64,000 nucleotides of DNA, from the NCBI RefSeq assembly GCF_030211955.1, contig NZ_JASODI010000009.1, positions 49,282-113,281 on the forward strand, written 5' to 3'. Position numbers and translations under genes: made by a program. The DNA comes from Corynebacterium frankenforstense (GTDB taxonomy: Bacteria > Actinomycetota > Actinomycetes > Mycobacteriales > Mycobacteriaceae). Positions 56,496-64,000 of this stretch are shown here, piece after piece; the stretch's first letter is position 1, and each line of letters begins with the position of its first letter. The notes under the pieces were generated by a model. It worked only from the letters and a program-made list of their open reading frames with translations, was not told the origin of the DNA and did not search any database.

Positions 56496-56665
56496 GTGCC
56501 GGAGACCCTGTTCGGGGTGCCGGGGCCTTGCAGGGGGGGGTGCCGGGGCCTTGCAGGGGGTCCCGGGGCCTTGCAGGGGGTACCGGGGCCTTGCAGGGGG
56601 TCCCGGAGACCTTGCGCGGGGTCCCGGAGACCTTGCTCGGGGCCCCGGGGCCTTGCACGGGAGGG
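56496..56665. repeat. Minisatellite, about eight 20-23-bp units
   Basis: Units of the type CCGGGGCCTTGCAGGGGGTC or CCGGAGACCTTGCGCGGGGT follow each other without spacers, with two sub-types (GGGGCC and GGAGAC). Copy-number variation between strains is likely. Confidence 0.9.
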
Positions 56666-56785
56666 GCGCCGGGCCTGAGATACCGGGTAGTCGTGATGCC
56701 GGGGGACGTGATACCGGGAAAATGTGTCATGGGGGAATTCAACGACCGACGTTTTCCCAGGTCACGGTGAAGGCTCCGTCCTGCG

Positions 56786-56870
56786 ATAACACAAAAAGTC
56801 GGTCGGCACGCCGGAACCCCGGCCGGGATGACACAAAAACCCGGCCGGGACGACACAAAAACCCGGCCGG
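56786..56870. repeat. 22-bp tandem repeat
   Basis: CCGGCCGGGATGACACAAAA plus AC at 56819-56840, then a one-base variant at 56841-56862, with partial units on both sides. Confidence 0.8.
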
Positions 56871-57092
56871 CGCTCCAGATCCGCGGCCGGCACGCCCCGA
56901 GCCCCACACCCCGGATCCCACACCCCGGATCCTCGTGCTCTGAGCTCCTGCGCGCCAGCTCCGCCCATGTTCCCGGTAACGTGCTCCGGGGGCTGTGAAA
57001 TTCGCCCTAATTGCGCCTCCCTGTACGCCGATCCCACACCCCCTTAAATCGCCATGACCTGCATGAACGCCATTCGCTACGTACAGAAAACA

Positions 57093-57109
57093 TTCAGGAA
57101 CCGTTCAGG
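57093..57109 (+). promoter_or_regulatory. TTCAGG direct repeat, possible PhoR box
   Basis: TTCAGG at 57093-57098 and 57104-57109 is spaced by 11 bp, one helical turn, as expected for two OmpR/PhoP-type monomers. It lies just upstream of a possible extended -10 (TGTCTAAT, 57128-57135) and may mediate autoregulation of phoRS. Confidence 0.45.
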
Positions 57110-57305
57110 CACGACCGATGACGCACGTGTCTAATGGATGTCAGTGAATCGGCGGAAGGTATCGCGCCGCCGGCACGGGCCCACCGGGCACACGGATCGG
57201 TCGGCCGACCACCCGGCACCGGATGGCCAACCGGAACCGGATGGCCTCCCGACACCGGGCAGACAACCCGAGACCGACCGGCCACGAAACACCGGCAACC
57301 GGGCC

Positions 57306-57320
57306 CAGACGTCGGCAACC
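57306..57320 (+). repeat. Weak dispersed repeat copy in the phoR leader
   Basis: CAGACGTCGGCAACC matches the core but diverges at both ends. Confidence 0.4.
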
Positions 57321-57358
57321 AGCCCCGCCGGACCGAGCAGAGAGATTGAGCAGGATCC

Positions 57359-58072
57359 ATGGACAACATCAATGACACCAACCAGATCAAGGTCCTCGTC
57401 GTCGACGACGAGCCCAACATCGTCGAGCTGCTGACCGTCGGCCTGAAGTTCCAGGGCTTCGACGTCCGCTCCGCGGGCAACGGTAACGAGGCCCTCGAGG
57501 TCGCCAAGGACTTCCACCCGGACGCCTTCATCCTTGACGTGATGATGCCGGACATGGACGGCTTCGAGCTCCTGCCGAAGCTCCGCGAGGCCGGCATGGA
57601 GGGCCCGGTGCTCTTCCTGACCGCCAAGGACGCCGTCGAGAGCCGCATCCACGGCCTGACCATCGGCGCTGACGATTACGTCACCAAGCCGTTCTCCCTG
57701 GAGGAGGTCATCACCCGCCTGCGCGTGATCCTCCGCCGCGGCGCGGCCCAGGACGGCGGCCGCGACGACGCGACCGTCACCTACGCGGACCTCACCCTCA
57801 ACGACGACACCCACGAGGTCACCAAGGCCGGCGAGATCGTCGAGCTCTCGCCGACCGAGTTCAACCTGCTGCGCTACCTGATGCTCAACGCGGAGGTCGT
57901 GCTCAGCAAGTCAAAGATCCTCGACAACGTCTGGCACTACGACTTCGGCGGCGACGGCAACGTCGTCGAGTCCTACATCTCCTACCTGCGCCGCAAGGTC
58001 GACACGGGCGATCAGCCGTTGATCCACACCGTGCGCGGCGTCGGCTACGTGCTGCGCCGCCCGCGCTCCTGA
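57359..58072 (+). CDS. phoR: Response regulator PhoR (OmpR family, PhoP type)
   Basis: DNA-binding response regulator of the phosphate-starvation two-component system in corynebacteria. The 237-residue protein has a receiver domain with acidic pocket Asp16/Asp17, phospho-acceptor Asp60 in FILDVMMP and Lys110 in DYVTKPF. The winged-helix output domain has LSPTEFNLLRYLM and VVESYISYLRRKVD. Sequence and position near pqo match C. glutamicum PhoR; it is also close to mycobacterial PhoP. The cognate kinase gene follows 90 nt later. Confidence 0.9.
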   Translation: MDNINDTNQIKVLVVDDEPNIVELLTVGLKFQGFDVRSAGNGNEALEVAKDFHPDAFILDVMMPDMDGFELLPKLREAGMEGPVLFLTAKDAVESRIHGLTIGADDYVTKPFSLEEVITRLRVILRRGAAQDGGRDDATVTYADLTLNDDTHEVTKAGEIVELSPTEFNLLRYLMLNAEVVLSKSKILDNVWHYDFGGDGNVVESYISYLRRKVDTGDQPLIHTVRGVGYVLRRPRS

Positions 58073-58162
58073 CCCACACCCCGCCCGGCGCCGCCGGGAC
58101 GGGGGGCCAGCGCCCGCGCACCACGCGGGTGAATCGAGAGTAGGGACGGAGCGAGCCCACGT

Positions 58163-59971
58163 ATGCACGGTGACGACCGCGCCAAGCGCCAGATTTCCGA
58201 CGCCCGCGCAGACGCCGCGAGCGCCGCATCTGCGGCGTCCAGCGCCGACGCGGGTTCCGGCGTGCCCGAAAGCGCCGGCACAGCCGGCGCCTGGGCCGCC
58301 CCGGCCGCCCCGACAGGCGGGCCCGGCTCCACGGACGGCCCGCAGACCGGCTCCACGGACGCGGCGCACGGCCCGCAGGCCGGCGCCCCGGGTTCCGCCG
58401 GCGGGCAGGGCTCCGCGGGCGCGACCGCCTGGTCGGCCACGGCCGGCGCTGGCACCACTGACGCCACCGACGCCACCGGCGCCCCAGGCGCCGGGGAACC
58501 GGACACCGCACGGAGGGGCAACCGGTGGGGCCGACGGGGCGTCGGCAAGCAACGGAAGAGGGCGCGGTACGGGCGGCGGCGCACGTGGCGCGGGCCGATC
58601 GCCGCGCTGAGCACGAGCGTCTCGCTGCGTTTCCTGATCCTGACGCTGATCATCCTGATCTCGGGGGCGGGGCTGTTCGGCTCGTCGATCGCGGTCTCGC
58701 AGATCATGCGCGACGCCGTCTACGGGCGCGTCGACGAGGAGCTGCACGACTCGCTCGGCGGCTGGGCCAACAACGCCGAGATCTTCCACGCCGGCGGCGC
58801 CGGGGCGCGCCCGCCCAGCGAGTACGTGGTGATCAAGATCTTCCAGGACGGCTCGATGGTCACCTACAACGAGGCCGGCGGCGGGCCCGACCTGGGGCAG
58901 GTGCGCCTCGGCGTGGGCATCCAGACCGTCGGCAGCGACCCCGACACCGGCGACCAGGTGCGCTGGCGCACCATCACCGACAGTCAGCAGGGCGTGACGA
59001 CGGTCGTGGCGAAGTCGCTGGCCTCCGAGGACTCGATCATGGCCAACCTGAACAACATCCAGGGCCTGATCAGCCTCGTCGCGCTCGCCATGATGGGCGG
59101 GCTGGGCTACGTGATGACCACGCGCGCCCTGCGCCCGCTCAGTGAGGTCAAGGAGACCGCCAACGCCATCGCCGCCGGCGACCACGACCGGCGCCTGCCG
59201 AAGTGGAACACCGACACCGAGGTCGGCCAGCTGGCCCGATCGCTGAACACGATGCTGGAGCGCCTGCAGGCCTCGATCCGCGAGTCGCAGGCCAAGGAGG
59301 AGCAGATGCGCCGCTTCGTCGGCGACGCCTCCCACGAGCTGCGCACCCCGCTGACCAGCGTGCGCGGCTACGCCGAGCTCTACCGCAGCGGCGCGGTCGG
59401 CGACGTGGACATGGTGCTCGGCAAGATCGACGAGGAGTCCAAGCGCATGAGCCTGCTCGTCGAGGACCTGCTCGCGCTCACGCGCGCCGAGGGTCAGAAG
59501 CTCGAGATGAAGCCCGTCGACATGCTCGAGTTGTGCCTGTCGGTCGCCGGCTCCGCGCGGGCGGCGTTCCCCGAGCGGCGCATCGGCGTGGACAACCGTG
59601 TCGACGAGGTGCCCATGGTCGAGGGCGACAAGGACCGCCTGCACCAGTGCCTGCTCAACCTGGTGACCAACGGGCTGCGCCACGGCGGCGACGCCGCCGA
59701 GGTCACCCTGCGGCTGCGCGAGGACGGGCCCGATCACCTGCTGGTGCAGGTCGCCGACGACGGCCGCGGCATGTCGGCCGAGGACGCCGCGCACATCTTC
59801 GAGCGCTTCTACCGTGCGGACACCTCGCGCTCGCGGGCCTCGGGCGGCTCGGGGCTGGGTCTGGCGATCACCAAGTCGCTGGTGGAGAAGCACGGCGGCT
59901 CCATCTCGGTGGAGTCCGAGCAGGGCGTGGGCTCCGTGTTCACGATCCGGCTGGCGCGGCTGCCGGAGTAG
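58163..59971 (+). CDS. phoS: Sensor histidine kinase PhoS
   Basis: Membrane sensor kinase partner of PhoR. The 602-residue protein has a first helix at about residues 155-178, an extracytoplasmic domain of about 120 residues, and a second helix near 300-320. A HAMP domain follows, then the H-box DASHELRTPLTSVRGY (His391), and an ATPase domain with NLVTNGLRHG, DDGRGM and GGSGLGLAI. Residues 1-150 are an Ala/Gly/Pro/Thr-rich extension not usual in the family. A dispersed repeat copy lies near each end of it, in opposite orientation. The true start might be further downstream. Confidence 0.9.
   Translation: MHGDDRAKRQISDARADAASAASAASSADAGSGVPESAGTAGAWAAPAAPTGGPGSTDGPQTGSTDAAHGPQAGAPGSAGGQGSAGATAWSATAGAGTTDATDATGAPGAGEPDTARRGNRWGRRGVGKQRKRARYGRRRTWRGPIAALSTSVSLRFLILTLIILISGAGLFGSSIAVSQIMRDAVYGRVDEELHDSLGGWANNAEIFHAGGAGARPPSEYVVIKIFQDGSMVTYNEAGGGPDLGQVRLGVGIQTVGSDPDTGDQVRWRTITDSQQGVTTVVAKSLASEDSIMANLNNIQGLISLVALAMMGGLGYVMTTRALRPLSEVKETANAIAAGDHDRRLPKWNTDTEVGQLARSLNTMLERLQASIRESQAKEEQMRRFVGDASHELRTPLTSVRGYAELYRSGAVGDVDMVLGKIDEESKRMSLLVEDLLALTRAEGQKLEMKPVDMLELCLSVAGSARAAFPERRIGVDNRVDEVPMVEGDKDRLHQCLLNLVTNGLRHGGDAAEVTLRLREDGPDHLLVQVADDGRGMSAEDAAHIFERFYRADTSRSRASGGSGLGLAITKSLVEKHGGSISVESEQGVGSVFTIRLARLPE
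58192..58550. repeat. Inverted dispersed repeats flanking the PhoS N-terminal extension
   Basis: GATTTCCGACGCCCGCG (58192-58208) and GGGGCGTCGGCAAGC (58536-58550) lie in opposite orientation at the two ends of the low-complexity coding segment. Confidence 0.65.
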
Positions 59972-60046
59972 GGCTCGCCCGGGCCTTGGCCTGCGGCGGG
60001 GGCGCGCCTGTGTGGCGCTGCGGGCCCGGGGCGGCAGCGCAGTAAG

Positions 60047-60796
60047 TCACTGCAGCGCGGCGAGGACCTCGTCGACCAGCTGCGGGAGGTTCTCGTGGCG
60101 CACCCCGTGCACGCGCACGAGGCGGAAGGCGAGCGCCGAGCCCGCGGCGGCTGCCGGGCCAGGCTCCGCGCCGGGAGCCGCGCAAGGCCCCTCCGGCACC
60201 CCGGCCAACCCCCGCAGGTCCGAGGAGGCCTCGGGAACCACGCGATCGGCGTCCGAGACGACCGAGACGACGCTCAAACCCCCGTCAAAGACCGCGCCCA
60301 GCGGCCCCTTAAGCCCGGGCACCTCGCCCGGCCGGTCCGTCATGACCTCGGCCGCTCCCGCCGAGAAGAACCGCACGATCCCGCGGGCCGGCACCCGGCG
60401 CAGCCACGGGTCGGCCAGGTGCGCGGGCAGCCCCCTGAAACACGCCCCCAGCCCCACCAGCCGGCGCACCGGCACCCCGGCGCCCGCCAGCAGCAGCCCG
60501 TGCAGCCCGCCCAGCGAGTGGCCCACCACGTCGATGGACCCGTCGGGCGATCCCGCGGCCAACCGCCGCGCCACCGGAAGAAGTTCGTTCTGCGCCGCGC
60601 CCAGCGGCGCAGTGCCGCGCCCGCCGTACGGGGGCGCGCAGACGGTGCGCTGCGCGACGTCGGCAAGCGAGGAAAGCAACGGGCCGAAGTTCCCCGGCGA
60701 GCCGACCGAACCGTGCAGCACCAGAAGCGGGCGCACGCCGGTGGCCCGCGAGACGGCCGGCCCGGGCAGGTCGGGCACGCTCCCGCGGGTGGGCAC
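60047..60796 (-). CDS. Alpha/beta-hydrolase
   Basis: A 249-residue hydrolase with LLVLHGSVGSPGNF (oxyanion region, about residue 24) and the nucleophile motif VVGHSLGGLHG (Ser near 95). A likely His is near the C-terminus (GVRHENLPQLV). This pattern fits lipase-like or DUF-type acyl hydrolases; the substrate is not evident. There is no signal peptide. It lies 17 nt after the HIT gene on the same strand and is probably cotranscribed. A dispersed repeat copy (60652-60672) falls in a loop coding SSLADVAQR. Confidence 0.7.
   Translation of the reverse strand: MPTRGSVPDLPGPAVSRATGVRPLLVLHGSVGSPGNFGPLLSSLADVAQRTVCAPPYGGRGTAPLGAAQNELLPVARRLAAGSPDGSIDVVGHSLGGLHGLLLAGAGVPVRRLVGLGACFRGLPAHLADPWLRRVPARGIVRFFSAGAAEVMTDRPGEVPGLKGPLGAVFDGGLSVVSVVSDADRVVPEASSDLRGLAGVPEGPCAAPGAEPGPAAAAGSALAFRLVRVHGVRHENLPQLVDEVLAALQ
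60652..60672 (+). repeat. Dispersed short repeat inside the hydrolase gene
   Basis: GCGCGACGTCGGCAAGCGAGG, near-consensus, encodes LADVA on the minus strand. Confidence 0.65.
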
Positions 60797-60813
60797 CAGC
60801 CTCAGCAGGGGAT

Positions 60814-61239
60814 TCAGCGCGGGCGACCCTCAGAGTCGGTGTCGAGGGCGGCGCGCAGCTTCTCGGCGGCCTCGTCCATCTTGGCCGGGTCCGTCTTATC
60901 CGCGGGGATGGCGGCCGAGAGGTCGTAGCCGGACATGTCGTCGGCCGGGAAGACGTGGATGTGGGCGTGGGGCACCTCGAAACCGGCGATCAGGTAGCCC
61001 GCGCGCGCCGAGCCGAACGCCTCGATGACGGCGCGGCCGACGGTCTGGGCGACGTCGTTGAGGTGGGCCCACAGCTCAGGGGCGATGTCCGTCCATTTGT
61101 CGACCTGCTCGACCGGCACCACCAGCACGTGCCCGTAGGCGACCGGCTCAATGCTCAGGAACGCGACCGCGCGGTCGTCCCGGTAGACGAAGCGGCCCGG
61201 CAGGTCGCCCTCGATGATCTTCGTGAACACGCTACTCAT
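60814..61239 (-). CDS. HIT-family nucleotide-binding protein
   Basis: A 141-residue histidine-triad protein. It has the N-terminal [18 protein letters not shown] and the triad [10 protein letters not shown] (about residue 98). Members hydrolyse nucleoside phosphoramidates or related adducts. A minus-strand TAGGCT ends 7 nt before this ATG, supporting a leaderless start and excluding longer upstream extensions that read into purD. It is divergent from purD with only 34 nt between. Confidence 0.92.
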   Translation of the reverse strand: MSSVFTKIIEGDLPGRFVYRDDRAVAFLSIEPVAYGHVLVVPVEQVDKWTDIAPELWAHLNDVAQTVGRAVIEAFGSARAGYLIAGFEVPHAHIHVFPADDMSGYDLSAAIPADKTDPAKMDEAAEKLRAALDTDSEGRPR

Positions 61240-61246
61240 GGCCCTC

Positions 61247-61266
61247 AGCCTACGGGGCCGTACACT
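61247..61266. promoter_or_regulatory. Divergent leaderless promoters of the HIT gene and purD
   Basis: TAGGCT on the minus strand (61252-61247) and TACACT on the plus strand (61261-61266) each end 7 nt before their start codon, all within 34 nt. Confidence 0.6.
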
Positions 61267-61273
61267 CAGTGTC

Positions 61274-62569
61274 ATGAAAATCCTCGTCATCGGCGCCGGC
61301 GCGCGCGAACACGCACTGCTCAAGGGCCTTTCCGCGGACCCCGTCCGCCCCGAACTCCACGTCGCCCCCGGCAACGCCGGCATGGCCGGGCTCGCCACGA
61401 TTCACGACGTCCCGGTGACCGACGCAGGCGGTCTCGTCACCCTGGCACGTTCGGTCGCCGCGGACCTGGTGGTCATCGGCCCGGAGGCGCCGCTCGTGGC
61501 GGGTGTGGCCGATGAGCTGCGTGCCGAGGGCTTCGCGGTCTTCGGGCCCTCGGCGAAGGCGGCGCGGCTCGAGGGGTCGAAGGCCTTCGCCAAGGACGTC
61601 ATGGCGGCCGCGGGCGTGCGCACCGCGCGGGCCCGGCAGCTGGCCCCGGGCGCGGAGGCGGAGGTCGATTCCGCGCTCGACGAGTTCGGGCCGACCTGGG
61701 TGGTCAAGGACGACGGGCTCGCCGGCGGCAAGGGTGTGGTGGTCACCCCCGATCGTGCGGTCGCCCGCGCGCACGCCGAGGAGGTGCTCGCCGCCGGCAA
61801 CCCCGTGCTCTTCGAGTCCTTCCTGACCGGCCCCGAGGTCTCCCTGTTCTGCCTGGTCGACGGCGAGACCGTGGTGCCGCTGCTGCCCGCGCAGGACCAC
61901 AAGCGCGCCTACGACGACGACAAGGGACCCAACACCGGCGGCATGGGCGCGTACTGCCCGCTGCCGTGGCTGCCGTCCGACGGTGTGGAGCGCATCGTCG
62001 ACGAGGTCTGCCGACCCGTCGCCGCCGAGATGGTGCGCCGCGGCGAGCCGTACTCCGGCCTGCTCTACGCGGGTCTGGTGTGGGGTCCGGAGGGCCCGGC
62101 CGTGGTGGAGTTCAACGCCCGCTTCGGTGACCCGGAGACCCAGGCGGTGCTCTCGCTGCTCAAGACCCCGCTGGCGGGGCTGCTGGATGCCGTGGCGCGC
62201 GGGACGCTCGCCGAGCACCCGGCCCTGGAGTGGGAGGACGGCGCGGCGGTCACGGTCGTGCTCGCGGCCGAGGGGTACCCGGCCGGCCCGCGCAAGGGGG
62301 ATGCGATCAGCGGGCTTCCCGAGGACACCGAGGACGCGTACGTGCTGCACGCCGGGACGGCTGCTGCTGGTTCTGGTTCTGGGGTCGGTTCTGCGGCGCC
62401 GGAGTTCGTCTCCGCCGGCGGTCGGGTGCTGTCGGTCGTGGGCAAGGGCGCGGACCTCGCCGAGGCCCGCGAGCGTGCCTACGCCCTGCTCGAGGGCATC
62501 GAGCTGAAGGGCTCGTTCTACCGCCACGACATCGGCGCGGCCGCCCTGGAGGGGCGCATCTCGCTCTGA
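61274..62569 (+). CDS. purD: Phosphoribosylamine-glycine ligase
   Basis: Second step of purine synthesis: joins phosphoribosylamine and glycine using ATP. The 431-residue ATP-grasp protein has [11 protein letters not shown] (residue 5 on), [18 protein letters not shown] (about 154), [20 protein letters not shown] (about 211) and [13 protein letters not shown] (about 279). Near residue 362 a Gly/Ser-rich insert ([14 protein letters not shown]) uses GGT, TCT and GCT codons, unlike the rest of the gene. A clear terminator follows. Confidence 0.95.
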   Translation: MKILVIGAGAREHALLKGLSADPVRPELHVAPGNAGMAGLATIHDVPVTDAGGLVTLARSVAADLVVIGPEAPLVAGVADELRAEGFAVFGPSAKAARLEGSKAFAKDVMAAAGVRTARARQLAPGAEAEVDSALDEFGPTWVVKDDGLAGGKGVVVTPDRAVARAHAEEVLAAGNPVLFESFLTGPEVSLFCLVDGETVVPLLPAQDHKRAYDDDKGPNTGGMGAYCPLPWLPSDGVERIVDEVCRPVAAEMVRRGEPYSGLLYAGLVWGPEGPAVVEFNARFGDPETQAVLSLLKTPLAGLLDAVARGTLAEHPALEWEDGAAVTVVLAAEGYPAGPRKGDAISGLPEDTEDAYVLHAGTAAAGSGSGVGSAAPEFVSAGGRVLSVVGKGADLAEARERAYALLEGIELKGSFYRHDIGAAALEGRISL

Positions 62570-62620
62570 TCCTGGTCTGACCTGGGACGGACGGGTGCTC
62601 CCTGTCCTCTCTGTCCGGTG

Positions 62621-62660
62621 GGCCCGGGCCAGTTTCCTCTGGTCCGGGCCTTTCTGTCCT
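62621..62660 (+). terminator. purD terminator
   Basis: GGCCCGGGCCA (62621-62631) and TGGTCCGGGCC (62640-62650) form an 11-bp stem (one G-T pair), followed by TTTCTGTCCT. Confidence 0.8.
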
Positions 62661-62734
62661 CCCGATCGGGCCGCGGGCCCTGTCCTGCCTCCCCGACCGA
62701 CCCGTGTGCTCCGTCCTGCTCCTGAGGGACGGGT

Positions 62735-62828
62735 CCGTGGGCATTTTGCGTAGGTTTGTCGGGTCGCCTCCGCGTTTCCGCAGGTCAGATTTCAGGCCGG
62801 CGGACAAACCCACCCAAAATGCCCACGG
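62735..62828. repeat. Palindromic element, family P, copy 2
   Basis: Arms of 27 nt (62735-62761 and 62802-62828, 24 of 27 paired) containing GTGGGCATTTTG and GGTTTGTC enclose a 40-nt loop with CGTTTCCGCAGGTCAGATTT. This matches the loop of copy 1 at 20097-20182 in reverse orientation. Like copy 1 it lies between convergent genes. Confidence 0.85.
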
Positions 62829-63011
62829 GGATGCCGTCGGACACCGACCCTGGTGCCGGTGGTGCGCGTGTGGCGTGCCCGCGGGATCGGGGCGCGCCTG
62901 GGGTGCGCGTGTGGCGCGGTCACCCGATCAGGGCCGGGCCGGAAGTTCCGGCAACTGGGCTCTGCTGGTGTAGGCCCGGGCCAACCTGTCCGGAAGGTCG
63001 GGTCTGCCGAG

Positions 63012-63938
63012 TCAGGGGCCGGGGAACCAGGGGTCCCGCGATCCGTGGCGGCGGCCGCGACCGAGGTCCGGCACGGACCCGTCGACCGTCGGCTGATAAC
63101 CCGGGGACTCCTCGGGGAAGGAATCCATGTAGTCCCGCCTGCGGTCGTAGGGGAGCTTCGGGACGTCGGCGTAGAAGCGGCCGTCGTCACCCGGGCGCAC
63201 CCGCGTGAAGTGCCGGTCCCGCCCGTAGCGGTACCGCAGCCCCGCCGTCCACTCCTCCCTGCTGGGCGGCAGCGACCACCGGGACGGGTCCAGCGCCAAC
63301 CCGCGCCCGGCCAACCGCCGGTGCAGATCCACGATCTCGGTGAAGGTCTGTCCCCGCCGGAAGGCCGCGGCGTCCACGTGGCGCAGCGTCAGTCCCGCGT
63401 TCGTCAGGAGTCGGGCGCGTTCCAGCTCATGGGACGCCCGTCGCGCACCCGCCGCCCCCGCGGTCTTCGCCGCGCCCTCGTACTCGACGATCAACCCGGA
63501 GTGCGGAAACAGGAAGTCGGCGCGCCCGAGCGACACCCCGCATTCGTCGTACATCTCAGCCTGCTGCACAGGGCGAAGTCCCAGCTCACGAAGCTGGACA
63601 CGCAACCTCGCTCCTGCGGGGACTCGCTCCACGGGCCCGCGAGGGCGGCCACGCGTCGCGCGTGCGATGCCGCGCGTGAGCAGGCGCCGGCCGAGGGCCG
63701 TGCGGATGGACTCCGGGCCCGCGAGTCCGAGGTGCAGTGCGTGTTCCAGCGGGACCAGGCCGTGCAGGAAGCCGTCGAGGCGCGCGGCGTCGAGTGCGCA
63801 CTGCGTCGGGTCGAGGACCGGGACCCGGTGCTCGCCGATCTCGGGGTGACCGGCCTGTCCGCCGATGTCGCCGGCGGAGGCCGGTGCGGCGAGGAGCCGT
63901 ATGTCCGGGCGTTGGCGGGCGTGTGAGGTTACCCTCGT
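63012..63938 (-). pseudogene. 5'-truncated endonuclease-like (DUF559-type) gene
   Basis: The minus-strand frame is open from 63938 to the stop at 63012 but has no ATG, GTG or TTG in its first 300 nt. The translated product there still looks like real protein (LDGFLHGLVPLEHALHLGLAG). The first possible start, a GTG at 63632, would leave 206 residues. The C-terminal part has a restriction-endonuclease-like core (GRADFLFPHSGLIVEYEGAAK). The frame ends in a TAA that is part of the adjoining sequence at 63939, which resembles an insertion-sequence end. The 5' part of the gene therefore appears to have been cut off. Confidence 0.65.
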
Positions 63939-63939
63939 T

Positions 63940-64000
63940 TAGTGGACACCCAACTTGTACGGATGTTGTGTCCGTAGGAGAGGATGTTCATTGTGAGCCA
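63940..64000 (+). mobile_element. Probable left end of an insertion sequence (cut by window edge)
   Basis: TAGTGGACACCCAACTTGTA begins right where the pseudogene frame breaks. GGACAC and GTGTCC (about 63944-63975) form an inverted repeat. AGGAGAGG and then a GTG (63994) suggest a transposase start (Met-Ser-Gln). The IS3-like orfA layout fits, but only 61 nt are visible. Confidence 0.45.

Larger units (their letters stand above)
56481..57358. other. Long intergenic region upstream of phoR
   Basis: 878 nt with no convincing gene. In order it holds a 20-23-bp minisatellite (56496-56665), a 22-bp repeat (56786-56870), an A/T-richer promoter area (56990-57135) with a TTCAGG direct repeat, and a leader of about 215 nt rich in ACCGG. 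Confidence 0.7.
62570..63011. other. Intergenic region after purD
   Basis: 442 nt without a gene, between convergent genes. It holds the purD terminator, the family P palindrome copy 2 and a short GGGTGCGCGTGTGGCG-type direct repeat (around 62862 and 62899). Confidence 0.6.

Noticed and set aside
56496-56665. CRISPR array
   Set aside because: The repeats are head to tail without unique spacers and there are no cas genes nearby.
57138-57434. Leader peptide or small gene in the phoR leader
   Set aside because: The open frame is Pro/Arg/Gly-rich without a ribosome binding site and overlaps phoR in another frame.

Overview
The window is a chromosomal segment of a high-GC Actinomycete, almost certainly a high-GC Corynebacterium. 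The gene order follows two blocks known from the Mycobacteriales. The first, up to about 38 kb, matches the M. tuberculosis order ftsH-folE-folP-folB-folK, three conserved proteins, panC, lysS, clpC1, then mutY, carbonic anhydrase, a membrane protein, radA, lpqE, carD, ispD, ispF, cysS, rlmB and arsB2. The second, from about 38 kb on, matches the C. glutamicum order znuACB, LacI regulator (IpsA), otsB, lipoprotein, otsA, histone-like protein, thrE, then pqo, phoR-phoS and purD. The species cannot be fixed from the sequence.

Layout. 1-9.6 kb: end of ftsH, folate genes, conserved envelope proteins, a divergent PanC and lysS. 9.9-13.2 kb: a YhgE/Pip membrane protein and an internally deleted MFS exporter, where mycobacteria carry lsr2. 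13.5-21.6 kb: clpC, then two secreted lipase paralogues flanking an ABC-class ATPase and a 57-residue DUF4236 protein. 21.7-28.7 kb: DNA repair (mutY, radA), carbonic anhydrase, LpqE, CarD, and ispD-ispF of the MEP pathway. 28.9-33.9 kb: an N-acetylglucosamine island (FadR-type regulator, nagE, nagA, nagB) set between ispF and cysS. 33.9-37.5 kb: cysS, rlmB and an esterase. 37.5-43.1 kb: a minus-strand zinc-uptake operon that also carries an AspT/YidE-type transporter and an ArsB-like permease. 43.1-49.3 kb: LacI regulator, trehalose synthesis, a Lys-rich histone-like protein and the ThrE exporter. 49.5-55.3 kb: tRNA-Thr(UGU), photolyase, aminopeptidase C and pyruvate:quinone oxidoreductase. 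55.5-62.6 kb: a TipA-like MerR regulator, a minisatellite-rich gap, phoR-phoS, an alpha/beta hydrolase, a HIT protein and purD. The right edge holds a start-less pseudogene abutting what looks like an insertion-sequence end.

The most unusual signal is repetitive. A dispersed short repeat (core GCGACGTCGGCAAGC, or ATTGMCGACGYCGCG on the other strand) occurs about 25 times in 64 kb. Copies lie between genes or in poorly conserved linkers, termini and loops of proteins. Some are single, some tandem, and some are inverted pairs. A second family is a palindrome of about 86-94 bp with a 40-nt loop whose sequence is conserved between two distant convergent intergenic sites. Many genes also have a TANNNT -10 box 7-9 nt before the start codon, which predicts leaderless transcripts. 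Functions are inferred from motifs and synteny read by eye; no database search was run.
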